DNA of 49,276 nt from Bacteroidales bacterium (GCA_017551515.1 JAFZLK010000091.1:1-49276); one strand, 5' to 3'. Positions 1 through 8,645 are shown, counted from the first letter of the stretch. Numbers and translations are program-made. The notes: generated by a model from the letters alone, not told the origin.

Positions 1-1
1 C

Positions 2-1276
2 GACAGCATTGTAACGCTACACCTTACAATATATCCGCTGCCTCAGCCCGAAATTACCGTTGATGGCATTCTCGATGCCTGCAATCCCGAAACCGCAAGC
101 GTAACACTTTCGACAGAAGAATTCGATTCGTACATCTGGTCTAATGGCGAAATAACAAGCACCATTGAAGTTACAGAACCAAACATTTACTATGTAGAGG
201 TTGTGGATAGTCATGGCTGCCACGGAGTTTCGGAAATGACAACTGTGGGCTACAGTTCTGTACTCACTGAAGCACCGCAAATAAGGCTAGTAGGCATGAG
301 CAACAGCGGAAAGAATGTGATATTGTGGAATGTCGCCTCCACCGAAGGTATAGCCGGATATGAAATTTACAGGGAGGACAATGTTGCAAACGTATTTAAC
401 TGCATCAATCGGATAGAAAGACCGAATGCTCGAAGCTACATCGACCTGACATCGGAACCAGGAGCGCGAGCATACCGCTACAAAATATGCTCATTCGACG
501 AATGCGGAGGCAGGTCACCTATGAGCGACCTACACAAGACCATGCACCTCACAATAAACCGCGGAGTCGGAACAAACTGGAATCTGATATGGTCGCATTA
601 CGAAGGCTTGGAGTTCAGCACTTATAAGATATACAGAGGCACAAGTCCGCGCGATATGGTAATGATTGGAGAAATGCCATCAACACTTAATTCGTTCACC
701 GACCTTACAAATACATTGGAGGAGGGAATGTACTATCGCGTTGAGATAGTTACAAACAACGGTATCAAGAATGATGAAGTTTCGTTGTCATCCAACATCG
801 TTGCAAACGAATTTGTTGACAACTATACAATTACGGCATTTAGCAACAATGTTAATTTTGGCACAGTTTCGGGTAGCGGTACCTATCCAGCCGAACTTGA
901 CATCACGCTTGCTGCAATACCTAATGCAGGCTACGAATTTGTATCTTGGAGCGACGGTAATGCCGCTAATCCACGTATAATAACCGTGACTGAAAGTGCA
1001 ACATATATTGCTTATTTTAATACGTCTGGCATTGAAGATAATGTGGTAGCCGATGTTTCCATTTTCCCCAATCCTACAAATGACATCTTGAACATTATTT
1101 CTTCAGAAATTATTACTTCCATTGAAATTGTAAATGCGATGGGGCAGATGGTAGCAAGAAAGGATGTCAATAGCGACAATGCAGTTTGCAATGTGGCTGG
1201 ATTGGCAAATGGAATTTATGTTGTTCGTATCCATGTTCATGGGGCGGAAATCCAGCGAAAATTCATAAAGGAATAA
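2..1276 (+). CDS. T9SS-exported surface/secreted protein, C-terminal part (5' end outside window)
   Basis: The reading frame is open from base 2, so this is the last 424 residues of a larger protein and the ATG at 203 is only an internal methionine. The visible part holds Ig/fibronectin-like beta-sandwich segments. Then comes a segment of about 60 residues of the Listeria/Bacteroides InlB-type repeat kind (NVNFGTVSGSG, then GYEFVSWSDG, ending AYF). The last 80 residues are a typical type IX secretion sorting domain: FPNPTNDILNI, an IEIVNAMGQMV strand, GLANGIYVVRI and a short basic end. From family knowledge such proteins cross the outer membrane by the Por/T9SS machinery, lose this domain and are attached to surface polysaccharide or released. 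The enzymatic or adhesive part lies to the left of the window, so its function cannot be named. Confidence 0.85.
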   Translation, partial: DSIVTLHLTIYPLPQPEITVDGILDACNPETASVTLSTEEFDSYIWSNGEITSTIEVTEPNIYYVEVVDSHGCHGVSEMTTVGYSSVLTEAPQIRLVGMSNSGKNVILWNVASTEGIAGYEIYREDNVANVFNCINRIERPNARSYIDLTSEPGARAYRYKICSFDECGGRSPMSDLHKTMHLTINRGVGTNWNLIWSHYEGLEFSTYKIYRGTSPRDMVMIGEMPSTLNSFTDLTNTLEEGMYYRVEIVTNNGIKNDEVSLSSNIVANEFVDNYTITAFSNNVNFGTVSGSGTYPAELDITLAAIPNAGYEFVSWSDGNAANPRIITVTESATYIAYFNTSGIEDNVVADVSIFPNPTNDILNIISSEIITSIEIVNAMGQMVARKDVNSDNAVCNVAGLANGIYVVRIHVHGAEIQRKFIKE

Positions 1277-1301
1277 AACGAAATGTTTGTGGTATATTGT
1301 A

Positions 1302-1340
1302 ATTGTAGGGGTAGGTTTCAAATCTGCCCCTACAATTTTT
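1302..1340 (+). terminator. Rho-independent terminator after the T9SS protein
   Basis: A perfect 10-bp stem (ATTGTAGGGG paired with CCCCTACAAT) closes a 15-base loop and runs into a T tract. It sits 26 bases after the stop codon and before the glnS promoter. The arm sequence also resembles common GC-rich palindromes of Bacteroidota intergenic regions. Confidence 0.75.
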
Positions 1341-1400
1341 ATTGCAACATATCCTTTCAAAAAAAATCAGAAAACTAAATTTTCCAATTGTATTTTGCAT

Positions 1401-1408
1401 TATTTTTG
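1401..1408 (+). promoter_or_regulatory. Bacteroidota -7 element of glnS
   Basis: TATTTTTG matches TAnnTTTG. No exact TTTG -33 box is seen at the right spacing. It places transcription start near 1415, which excludes the upstream in-frame ATG at 1388 and supports the glnS start at 1442. Confidence 0.6.
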
Positions 1409-1441
1409 TGCGTTTTTCTAACTCAAACAAATTTTCGCAAG

Positions 1442-3121
1442 ATGGAAGAAAAGAAGGATTCACTGAACTTTATCGAACAAATCATTGAGAACGATTTGTC
1501 ATCAGGAAAAGTAACTAGCACATACACTCGTTTTCCCCCAGAACCAAACGGCTACCTGCACATCGGACACGCAAAGTCAATCTGCCTCAACTTCGGTATC
1601 AAGAACCAGTACCACGGCAAGTGCAACCTGCGTTTCGACGACACAAACCCGTCAAAGGAAGATGTTGAATATGTAAACTCGATCATAGCCGACATCAAGT
1701 GGCTCGGCTTCGAGTACGACAAGTTGCTCTACACATCCGACTATTTCGACCAGCTTTACGAATGGGCAAAAATGCTTATACGCGAAGGCAAGGCTTACGT
1801 CGATGAGCAAACTCCCGACCAGATTGCCGAACAGCGCACCAACCCTACCATACCCGGAATCGAAAGCCCGTTCCGCAACCGTCCAGCCGAGGAAAGTTTG
1901 AAGCGCCTCGAGGAAATGAACGCAGGTATGCACGAGGAAGGTTCGATGGTACTGCGCGCAAAGGTTGATATGAACTCGCCTAACATGCACATGCGTGACC
2001 CGATAATGTACCGTATCATCCGCCGTCCACACGACCGCACTGGCGACAAGTGGAACATCTACCCGATGTACGACTACGCTCACGGACAAAGCGACTACAT
2101 CGAGGGCATCACCCACTCAATCTGCACATTGGAATTCGAGGTTCACCGTCCACTTTACGATTGGTTCCTCGACCAGATTGACAAGACCGGCAAACGCCCA
2201 CAGCAGATTGAATTTGCACGACTGAACCTTTCATATACGGTAATGAGCAAGCGCAAGCTTCTCGAACTTGTAAACAACAAGTATGTTAGCGGTTGGGACG
2301 ATCCACGAATGCCTACCGTCAGCGGTTTGCGCCGTCGTGGCTACACACCCGAATCTATCCGCACCTTCGCAGAGAAAATCGGTGTTGCAAAGCGCGAAAA
2401 CATGATTGATGTCAGCCTTCTCGAATACTGCATTCGCGAAGACCTCAACAAGCGCGACTACAGAATATTGGCAGTCCTCGACCCGCTGAAGGTTGTCATT
2501 ACCAACTACCCAGAAGGTCAGACTGAAAAACTCGAGGCACAGAACAACCCCGAAGACGAAAATGCAGGAACACGCCAGCTTACCTTCGGACGCGAAATCT
2601 ATATCGAGCGCGAAGACTTTATGGAAGATGCTCCGAACAAGTTCTTCCGCCTTAAACCGGGTGGTGAAGTTCGCTTGAGATATGCATATTTCATCAAGTG
2701 CAACGAAGTGATAAAGGATGCCAACGGCAACATCACCGAATTGCACTGCACCTACGACCCTGAAAGCCGTGGCGGAAAATCACCCGACGGACGCAAGGTA
2801 AAGGGCACAATACACTGGGTAAACTGCGACACCTGCGTTGATGCAGAAGTTCGTTTGTACGACCGCCTATTCACCAAGGAAAATCCCGATGACCTTGCCG
2901 AAGGCGAAACCTACCTCACCTATCTGAATCCGGATTCGTTGAAGGTTGTAACCGCAAAGGTTGAGGAATACATAAAGGAAACCAAGGAAACCAGCTTCCA
3001 GTTCGAGCGCAAGGGCTACTTCTGCTTCGACAAAGATTCGACACCCGAGAAGCCGGTATTCAACCGCACTGTCACCTTGAAGGATTCATGGGCAAAAATT
3101 GCTGAGAATGACAAAAAGTAG
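1442..3121 (+). CDS. glnS: glutaminyl-tRNA synthetase
   Basis: Class I aminoacyl-tRNA synthetase that charges tRNA-Gln with glutamine in the cytoplasm. The 559-residue protein has the GlnRS-type HIGH motif (PNGYLHIGHAKS, HIGH at residues 40-43), the LRFDDTNP segment typical of the GlnRS/GluRS family, and the KMSKS equivalent VMSKRK at about 267-272. A C-terminal anticodon-binding beta-barrel region follows. The length matches bacterial GlnRS (about 550 residues). An in-frame ATG 54 bases upstream would add a hydrophobic extension but lies before the promoter, so ATG 1442 is chosen. The stop overlaps the start of coaD, indicating a two-gene operon. The presence of GlnRS means Gln-tRNA is made directly here rather than only by the transamidation route. 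Confidence 0.97.
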   Translation: MEEKKDSLNFIEQIIENDLSSGKVTSTYTRFPPEPNGYLHIGHAKSICLNFGIKNQYHGKCNLRFDDTNPSKEDVEYVNSIIADIKWLGFEYDKLLYTSDYFDQLYEWAKMLIREGKAYVDEQTPDQIAEQRTNPTIPGIESPFRNRPAEESLKRLEEMNAGMHEEGSMVLRAKVDMNSPNMHMRDPIMYRIIRRPHDRTGDKWNIYPMYDYAHGQSDYIEGITHSICTLEFEVHRPLYDWFLDQIDKTGKRPQQIEFARLNLSYTVMSKRKLLELVNNKYVSGWDDPRMPTVSGLRRRGYTPESIRTFAEKIGVAKRENMIDVSLLEYCIREDLNKRDYRILAVLDPLKVVITNYPEGQTEKLEAQNNPEDENAGTRQLTFGREIYIEREDFMEDAPNKFFRLKPGGEVRLRYAYFIKCNEVIKDANGNITELHCTYDPESRGGKSPDGRKVKGTIHWVNCDTCVDAEVRLYDRLFTKENPDDLAEGETYLTYLNPDSLKVVTAKVEEYIKETKETSFQFERKGYFCFDKDSTPEKPVFNRTVTLKDSWAKIAENDKK

Positions 3122-3581
3122 GATAGCACTTTTCCCAGGCTCGTTCGACCCGATAACCGTTGGTCACGAGTCCATAATTCGCCGTGCACTGCCGATGTTC
3201 GACAAGATTATTGTCGGCGTAGGAGTAAACTCCGAGAAGTCGGCAATGCTTTCGAGCGAAAAGCGTGTGGAACTGATAAAAATGGTATTTGCCGATGAGC
3301 CAAAAGTGGAAGTCGTCACCTATTCGGGACTGACAGTTGACTTCTGCAAGGCTCACGATATCAGTTTCATACTGCGCGGACTGCGCACTTCCGCCGACTT
3401 CGAGTTCGAGCGTGCCATCGGACATGCCAACCAGCTTCTTGACAAGAACATCGAAACCGTATTCATGCTCACTCTGCCCGAACATACCTTCATATCATCC
3501 AGCATTGTCCGCGACATTGCCAAGCACAACGGCGACATTTCGGCATTTTTGCCAAAGGCGATTGAAAGAGAGGATTTCTAA
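3108..3581 (+). CDS. coaD: phosphopantetheine adenylyltransferase
   Basis: Catalyses the fourth step of coenzyme A synthesis: ATP + 4'-phosphopantetheine give dephospho-CoA + PPi. The 157-residue protein starts with the nucleotidyltransferase signature PGSFDPITVGH (T17-x-G-H20) and ends with ISSSIVRDIA, the family's second ATP-binding motif; the ILRGLR segment is also characteristic. The start overlaps the end of glnS by 14 bases, so the two are translationally coupled. An alternative ATG at 3099 would add three residues; 3108 gives the usual short N-terminus. Confidence 0.96.
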   Translation: MTKSRIALFPGSFDPITVGHESIIRRALPMFDKIIVGVGVNSEKSAMLSSEKRVELIKMVFADEPKVEVVTYSGLTVDFCKAHDISFILRGLRTSADFEFERAIGHANQLLDKNIETVFMLTLPEHTFISSSIVRDIAKHNGDISAFLPKAIEREDF

Positions 3582-3597
3582 AGCATTTTACAAAAAA

Positions 3598-3643
3598 GAT
3601 AATAGTCTAAATCTCGATAAAAAAGTGAGATTTAGACTATCAT
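3598..3643. repeat. palindromic repeat, copy 1 of 3
   Basis: A 14-bp inverted repeat (ATAGTCTAAATCTC and its complement) around an 11-base AT-rich loop. Nearly the same sequence recurs at 3832-3877 and 5461-5506, on both sides of the ATPase gene 3931-5373. This copy lies just after coaD and could also end its transcript. Confidence 0.85.
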
Positions 3644-3655
3644 TAATTATATATG

Positions 3656-3682
3656 TTATTTCGGATTTGCAATCCGAAATAA
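3656..3682. repeat. palindrome with core GGATTTGCAATCC
   Basis: A perfect 12-bp stem with a 3-base loop; a second imperfect copy of the core (GGATTTTCAATCC) follows at about 3693-3709. The rest of the 349-base gap between coaD and the ATPase gene is AT-rich with no open frame of note. Such palindromes are common between genes in Bacteroidota and no function is assigned. Confidence 0.7.
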
Positions 3683-3831
3683 TTGAATATAAGGATTTTC
3701 AATCCGAATAAACATGTTATGCATACTTAATGTAATCGTACTGCTTTCATCAATTAATAACAGTAATTAAACTCATAATTTATGCTACATATTATGATAA
3801 CAATATGACTTTTATGTATTCATCTAAAAGT

Positions 3832-3877
3832 GATAGTAGTCTAAATCTCGATAAAAAAATGAGATTTAGACTATCAT
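3832..3877. repeat. palindromic repeat, copy 2 of 3, upstream of ATPase promoter
   Basis: Same palindrome as 3598-3643, with a 3-base bulge in the left arm. It ends 26 bases before the -7 element of the ATPase gene, so it lies next to the -33 region, a position where an operator would act. Confidence 0.85.
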
Positions 3878-3903
3878 CGCTTGGATGTTAAAAAATATTA
3901 TAG

Positions 3904-3911
3904 TAGTTTTG
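3904..3911 (+). promoter_or_regulatory. -7 promoter element of lone ATPase
   Basis: TAGTTTTG matches TAnnTTTG and is followed after 19 bases by the ATG at 3931. Confidence 0.6.
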
Positions 3912-3930
3912 CACACAAAATTACAATGTC

Positions 3931-5373
3931 ATGGCAGCTTTGATAGGAAGAAAAAAGGAACTAAAAGAATTTCAGCGTTTGTACAATTCCGATGAGTCGG
4001 AAATGGTTATAGTATATGGTCGTAGGCGTGTCGGAAAAACGTACTTGGTAAACCAAGCATTTGCCGAAATAGGTTTCTCTTTCAAAGTTACAGGACTCTA
4101 CAAAAGCGACCTTTCACACCAATTGGAAAATTTCACTCTTGCACTAAATGAATATTTTAGTGGCAAACAGATACCGCAACCCAAAAATTGGATGGATGCT
4201 TTTGATGTGTTGAAGGATTGCCTTTCCAAATGTAGGTCAAAAAGGAAAAAAGTTCTCTTTTTTGACGAATTGCCATGGATGGATACAAAGGGAAGCAAGT
4301 TCCTTGAGGCATTCGAATGGTTTTGGAACAGCTGGGGCAGTGCTCGCGGAGATCTTCTGCTTGTCGTTTGCGGAAGCGCTACAAATTGGATTATCAACAA
4401 GTTGTTCAAGCATAAGGGCGGACTATACAATCGCGCAGGAACAAAGATGTTTATACAACCTTTTACTTTGGCTGAAACAGAGCAATACCTTCAGAAAAAC
4501 AAAATCGAATATGAACGATACGACATTGCCCAGATTTACATGATGATGGGTGGAATACCTTATTACCTAAAACAGCTGGAACCCGGTCGGACTTTGGCGG
4601 ATAATATTGACAATTGCTTCTTTAAGAAAAACGGCAAACTGTGGGACGAATTTGAGAATCTTTACGAAACACTTTTTGCAGAATCGGAAATATATTTGCG
4701 TATTGTGGAGGCATTGGCAGGAAAAACAATTGGACTTACCCGCGAAGAAATAATCTCTGTCACAAGACTTCCCAACAACGGCATGACTTCCAAAGCATTG
4801 AAAGACCTTGTAAAATGTGGATTCGTAAGGACATACCAATATTACGGACGTAAGACGAAAGGGCAGACATTCCAACTTGCAGACTTCTATACAATGTTTT
4901 ATTTCAAGTTCATAAAGGACAACTACGGACAAGACGAGCATTTTTGGACACATCTTCTCGACAATCCAAAGAAAAATGCATGGCTGGGATATAGTTTCGA
5001 GCAACTGATAAAAGACCACATCGAGCAAGTGAAAAAGGCTCTTGGCATCGGTTCTGTTCTGACGAAACAATCAAGTTGGTTTGTCGAAAAGCGCGATATT
5101 AACGATGAAAACATTAACGGTGCGCAAATAGATTTGCTCATCGATCGCAGGGACAGGGCTATTAACATTTGTGAAGCAAAATTCTACAGCGGAGAATTCA
5201 TTATTGACAAGGAATACTCGTTGAAACTTCGCAACAAAATTGCAGCATTCAAAGCTGTTGTAAAAACGCACAAATCATTAGTTCCTACAATGATAACCAC
5301 ATTCGGTGTAAAGCAAAATGCCTATAGCGGCAATGTACAGCAAGAAGTTGTACTTGACGATTTGTTTAATTAG
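3931..5373 (+). CDS. lone AAA ATPase with C-terminal DUF234 nuclease-like domain
   Basis: 480-residue P-loop ATPase of the archaeal-ATPase/DUF234 type. It has Walker A GRRRVGKT (30-37), Walker B LFFDE (109-113) and a sensor-like VVCGSATNW segment. A winged-helix-like middle part follows. The C-terminal domain shows a PD-(D/E)xK-like pattern, with D401 in the QIDLLID strand and E415-A-K417 in ICEAKF. Family knowledge: these genes are numerous, usually solitary and of unknown role; the C-terminal fold resembles a restriction nuclease. It stands alone between coaD and a lipoprotein gene on the other strand. Copies of one 46-bp palindrome lie both just upstream of its promoter and 87 bases after its stop, suggesting self-regulation or movement as a unit. 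Confidence 0.85.
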   Translation: MAALIGRKKELKEFQRLYNSDESEMVIVYGRRRVGKTYLVNQAFAEIGFSFKVTGLYKSDLSHQLENFTLALNEYFSGKQIPQPKNWMDAFDVLKDCLSKCRSKRKKVLFFDELPWMDTKGSKFLEAFEWFWNSWGSARGDLLLVVCGSATNWIINKLFKHKGGLYNRAGTKMFIQPFTLAETEQYLQKNKIEYERYDIAQIYMMMGGIPYYLKQLEPGRTLADNIDNCFFKKNGKLWDEFENLYETLFAESEIYLRIVEALAGKTIGLTREEIISVTRLPNNGMTSKALKDLVKCGFVRTYQYYGRKTKGQTFQLADFYTMFYFKFIKDNYGQDEHFWTHLLDNPKKNAWLGYSFEQLIKDHIEQVKKALGIGSVLTKQSSWFVEKRDINDENINGAQIDLLIDRRDRAINICEAKFYSGEFIIDKEYSLKLRNKIAAFKAVVKTHKSLVPTMITTFGVKQNAYSGNVQQEVVLDDLFN

Positions 5374-5460
5374 AAATGACAAAATCGAATTATTTTTGTT
5401 TGTGAATTATTTGCGTTAAATCCTTGTTAATCAATAAGAATAGTGTAAATATACAAAAAC

Positions 5461-5506
5461 GATAGTAGTCTAAATCTCGATAAAAAAGTGAGATTTAGAC
5501 TATCAT
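5461..5506. repeat. palindromic repeat, copy 3 of 3, downstream of ATPase gene
   Basis: Same palindrome as 3598-3643 and 3832-3877; left arm identical to copy 2 including the 3-base bulge. It lies between the convergent ends of the ATPase gene and the lipoprotein gene and may serve both as terminator. Confidence 0.85.
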
Positions 5507-5513
5507 AGTTCCT

Positions 5514-6098
5514 TTACCTTACTCGTGAATAATACTCAACATGGCGCTCCAACACTATGCCATCATCGGTTTCTGTGTCATTGTAAGCGCAAGTCCATAC
5601 ATCCATATTCCAATTAGTATCCGCTTCGCGCATCATAAACTCAACCCAGCCACCAGTCTTATATCCTGAGAAAGTAAAATAATCGTTTTTATAATACCAT
5701 AGTTTACCTGCTGCTATGATATCACCATGATATTTGCAAATATACTTGCAGTAATCTTCATCGTACTCCTTTGCCAGATAAATTGTATCGCCTCCCATCT
5801 CGCCAACAAAATAAAGGTTGGAAGGGAAACGATATGTATATGGGTAGAAAGTGTAAACGACATCAGCAAGCCCCTCTTCCTTATGTATCATTTCGGAGGA
5901 TTCATCGGTTTGCTGATAGTTATAAATATACAAGGTTGAATCCAAAGCCCATGTCATTTCGGTCGGAATCATCTCTTTTTCAGCCATTGTCGGTTGGTTT
6001 TCCGGATCTGGTTCTGGCAATGGTTCCTCTTCTTTTTTGCAACCTGCTAAAAATAAAATAGCCACCAAAGAAATAGTTAAAATATACTTAGTTTTCAT
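5514..6098 (-). CDS. putative lipoprotein, unknown function
   Basis: 194 residues with a lipoprotein signal: short basic start, hydrophobic helix and lipobox LAGC (Cys at about 20), followed by KKEEEP, an acidic stretch of the kind that can direct export to the cell surface in Bacteroidota. The mature part is rich in Tyr, Trp, Asp and Thr and reads like a small beta-structured domain; no family is recognised. It is monocistronic, converging with the ATPase gene and divergent from the TPR gene. Confidence 0.75.
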   Translation of the reverse strand: MKTKYILTISLVAILFLAGCKKEEEPLPEPDPENQPTMAEKEMIPTEMTWALDSTLYIYNYQQTDESSEMIHKEEGLADVVYTFYPYTYRFPSNLYFVGEMGGDTIYLAKEYDEDYCKYICKYHGDIIAAGKLWYYKNDYFTFSGYKTGGWVEFMMREADTNWNMDVWTCAYNDTETDDGIVLERHVEYYSRVR

Positions 6099-6128
6099 AA
6101 ATCATTTTTTATAAATCAAAAATCCGCA

Positions 6129-6136
6129 CAAAGGTA
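6129..6136 (-). promoter_or_regulatory. -7 promoter element of the lipoprotein gene
   Basis: On the minus strand TACCTTTG matches TAnnTTTG, about 30 bases before the lipoprotein start at 6098. The remaining AT-rich sequence to 6367 holds only this and the divergent TPR-gene promoter. Confidence 0.6.
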
Positions 6137-6322
6137 TAAATGATTAATGAAACACATTTGAAAAATAACGTATTTCCCTATGTTTTATAATATGGAAATC
6201 ATTATTAAATGTTCAACATCTTGTTAATCAATATTATACACATCTTCATTTGCTTTATTTACTTTCAAAAATCCGTTAATTAAAAAAAACAGATTTTTTT
6301 AAGCCAATTCAAATTAAAGCAT

Positions 6323-6330
6323 TAAATTTG
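6323..6330 (+). promoter_or_regulatory. -7 promoter element of the TPR gene
   Basis: TAAATTTG matches TAnnTTTG; a run of T at about 6294-6300 takes the place of the -33 box. The ATG follows 38 bases downstream. Confidence 0.6.
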
Positions 6331-6367
6331 CACCCTCAAATTGTAACGTTATTTTTAAGAACAAATT

Positions 6368-7072
6368 ATGTCAAACAAGGAGAAAACTACACAGCAAGAA
6401 GGTTTGCAGAATGTTGAATCTGCATTGAACCGCACAGAAAACTGGTTCGAAAAAAATCAGAAAATCATTATTATAATTTTCGCTGCTATCGTTGTAATAG
6501 CATTGGGAATCATCGCATATGTGAAATTTGTACGCGAACCGAAAAACCGCGAGGCAATGACCGAGTTGTACAAGGCAGAATTTGCATTTGCAGAAGATAG
6601 CTTCAGACTTGCCCTCAACGGAATCGATGGCGAATACAGCGGTTTCGCAGCAATAGTTGAAGATTACGGCAGAACCCCATCAGGAAATGCTGCTCGCTAC
6701 TATGCTGGCGTTTGCTGTATGAGACTTGGTGAATTCGAAGATGCAATAACTTACCTCGAAGGTTTCGACAGCGACGACCCGATGATTGGTCCTATGGCTG
6801 TTGCACTTGTCGGTGATGCTCACATGGAACTTGGTGACAACGAAAAGGCTGCCAAGAACTATGTAAAGGCTGCAGACAAAGCAAACAACGACTATCTCAC
6901 ACCGATCTTCCTCATAAAGGCTGGCAACACTTACGAACTCTTGGGAGAATACCAGAAGGCTCTTGATACTTACACAAGAGTACAGGAAGAATACTACAAT
7001 GTACTTGAACGTACCGACAAGACAAACATCGAAAAGTACATCAAGCGTGCAGAAATGCATCTTAACAAGTAA
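6368..7072 (+). CDS. membrane-anchored tetratricopeptide-repeat protein
   Basis: 234 residues: a short charged N-terminus, one transmembrane helix (about 33-52, IIIIIFAAIVVIALGIIAYV), then TPR helices that would face the periplasm. Clear TPR signatures are GNAARYYAGVCCMRLGEFEDA, ALVGDAHMELGDNEKA and AGNTYELLGEYQKALD. The arrangement resembles YfgM-like ancillary proteins of the cell envelope, but the partner is unknown. It is separated from ribH by a terminator-like hairpin. Confidence 0.85.
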   Translation: MSNKEKTTQQEGLQNVESALNRTENWFEKNQKIIIIIFAAIVVIALGIIAYVKFVREPKNREAMTELYKAEFAFAEDSFRLALNGIDGEYSGFAAIVEDYGRTPSGNAARYYAGVCCMRLGEFEDAITYLEGFDSDDPMIGPMAVALVGDAHMELGDNEKAAKNYVKAADKANNDYLTPIFLIKAGNTYELLGEYQKALDTYTRVQEEYYNVLERTDKTNIEKYIKRAEMHLNK

Positions 7073-7105
7073 AAAACTCACATTATCTTTCATATTTTTT
7101 GTCAG

Positions 7106-7129
7106 GGGGGACTTGTCCCCCATTTTTTT
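7106..7129 (+). terminator. terminator between the TPR gene and ribH
   Basis: GGGGGAC pairs with GTCCCCC across a 2-base (or 4-base) loop, followed by seven T. It lies in the 68-base gap; since ribH starts 11 bases after the T run, it may act as partial terminator rather than a full operon boundary. Confidence 0.65.
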
Positions 7130-7140
7130 AATATAAGACT

Positions 7141-7641
7141 ATGGCAAGCGAACTCAAGAACCTATCAATCTACACCGAAACGGGAATAGCAAAGCAAAAT
7201 CCAGAGCATCCATATAGAATCGGCATCGCTGTTTCCGAATGGAACCAAGAAATTACAGCCAACCTCGCTGCAGGTGCAATCGAAACCCTAAAGAAATATG
7301 GTTACAGCGATTCCGACATCGTTCTGCGTAGCGTTCCGGGAAGTTTCGAATTACCACTTGGAGCAATATACCTTATCGAAAATCAGGAATGTGATGCTGT
7401 AATTTGTCTCGGCTGTGTAATTCAAGGCGACACCAAACATTTCGACTATGTTTGCTCAGGCGTAACCCAAGGCGTCATGGATGTGAACACTAGATATGCA
7501 ACGCCAGTAGCTTTCGGGCTGCTCACAACCAATAATCAGCAACAGGCAATCGACCGCGCAGGTGGCCGACTTGGCAACAAGGGTGTTGAAGCAGCCGCGG
7601 CAGCATTGAAAATGCTAACCCTGAAAAATGAAGTCAGGTAG
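7141..7641 (+). CDS. ribH: 6,7-dimethyl-8-ribityllumazine synthase
   Basis: Penultimate enzyme of riboflavin synthesis, condensing 5-amino-6-ribitylaminouracil with dihydroxybutanone phosphate. The 166-residue protein has the family motifs VSEWNQEIT (substrate aromatic W), VPGSFELPLGA, and GCVIQGDTKHFDYVC with the catalytic His. The length matches icosahedral lumazine synthases. Its end overlaps the next gene by 14 bases. Confidence 0.97.
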   Translation: MASELKNLSIYTETGIAKQNPEHPYRIGIAVSEWNQEITANLAAGAIETLKKYGYSDSDIVLRSVPGSFELPLGAIYLIENQECDAVICLGCVIQGDTKHFDYVCSGVTQGVMDVNTRYATPVAFGLLTTNNQQQAIDRAGGRLGNKGVEAAAAALKMLTLKNEVR

Positions 7642-8200
7642 AATAAAGATTGCCCTGCTTATTCTGCTGTCGGCAACGACATTGCTATCGTGCATCCCAC
7701 AAAAGAAGTGGGAGAAGGCTACCATAACATTCAACGATGGCACAGAAAAAGAGGCAATCGTATATGTTTCTCCACTTTCATACTACAATTTCTTCAGAGC
7801 AAAATATTCACACGAAGAACGCAGGATAATTTATCCGCCAGATTCCGTAAAAGCGGTAATCAACAACAATTTCAGATACCAATCATTATTTTTCGATGAA
7901 GAACGCTTCGGAATGGAGTCGCGCGAATTTGTCAAGCATATTGCTGGCAACAAACTGTATGTGGGTGTTAGTAAGGTAAAGATGAAAACCTGCGCCTGCA
8001 AGACATCTGGAGGTTATTTCAAGGCCTATTTCCTTGTGCATGGCGAACAATACGAAAGAATTGAAATCGATCTAAAGCATCGCGTTGTGAATGTCAACTT
8101 GCTGAACAAGTTCATCAAGGACGAAGACATCAACTTTGAAATTCCGCAGCAAGTGAACCTTGAGGAATTAATATCGCTCATCAATCAGGCCGACAAATAA
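7628..8200 (+). CDS. putative lipoprotein downstream of ribH
   Basis: 190 residues with a signal helix and lipobox-like LLSC (Cys about 22), so probably anchored in a cell-envelope membrane. The mature part contains IYPPDSVKAVI and a KTCACK segment; no family recognised. Its ATG lies within the last codons of ribH (14-base overlap), so it is translated from the same message. Confidence 0.75.
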   Translation: MKSGRIKIALLILLSATTLLSCIPQKKWEKATITFNDGTEKEAIVYVSPLSYYNFFRAKYSHEERRIIYPPDSVKAVINNNFRYQSLFFDEERFGMESREFVKHIAGNKLYVGVSKVKMKTCACKTSGGYFKAYFLVHGEQYERIEIDLKHRVVNVNLLNKFIKDEDINFEIPQQVNLEELISLINQADK

Positions 8201-8231
8201 AGCTCAGATTAACTTTCAAACTATAACCAAT

Positions 8232-8337
8232 AAAAAAACCTCCGTAAGCTTGGGATTCTAACGGAGGCTAAAATAAAGTTTGATAATATGAGGGCAATTT
8301 TAGGGAATCATTTTGAGGTGTTATCTCGTAAATGATT
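8232..8337 (-). ncRNA. candidate small RNA (about 105 nt)
   Basis: On the minus strand a canonical promoter (8344-8375) is followed about 105 bases later by a hairpin (CCTCCGT paired with ACGGAGG, 15-base loop) and a 7-T tract (complement of 8232-8238). There is no open frame between. Near its 5' end the RNA can form a second hairpin (GAATCATTT with AAATGATTC). Promoter, two hairpins and terminator with no gene make a small RNA the simplest reading; the exact 5' end is inferred from the promoter. It is not in an obvious antisense position to either neighbour. Confidence 0.6.
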
Positions 8338-8343
8338 CGGGTG

Positions 8344-8375
8344 CAAAGATATGCTTTTATTCTAAATCCAACAAA
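8344..8375 (-). promoter_or_regulatory. strong Bacteroidota promoter (minus strand)
   Basis: On the minus strand TTTG (8372-8375), 20 bases, then TATCTTTG (8344-8351): an exact match to TTTG-N19-21-TAnnTTTG. No minus-strand gene follows, only the candidate small RNA. From here to upp (8646) the sequence is AT-rich with no other feature seen. Confidence 0.75.
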
Positions 8376-8645
8376 ATTTTTATGATGAGATTATACAAAA
8401 TAAGTCATAACAAATATTTACTGGTTAAATACTTATAACTTAACAAATCTAAAAAATGTTAAATGTTAAATTTCTGCTTTGAGTAGAAGTATTATTATGC
8501 GATTTAAGACATTAATAATAAGCAAATTAGCAACTGAAAAATAGTTCATGTCCCTTTAGGTATTGTAAAAAATGAAAAAAAAGTATTTCCCATTACAAAG
8601 CAAAGTTTTATCTTTACAACCGAATTTGTAAAACGAAATAGAATT

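Noticed and set aside
3598..5506. Three palindrome copies as a CRISPR array
   Set aside because: Spacing is 190 bases and 1.6 kb, with a gene between; no regular spacers.
7690..7899. Plus-strand 69-codon frame within the lipoprotein gene after ribH
   Set aside because: Out-of-frame shadow, no start context, no recognisable features.
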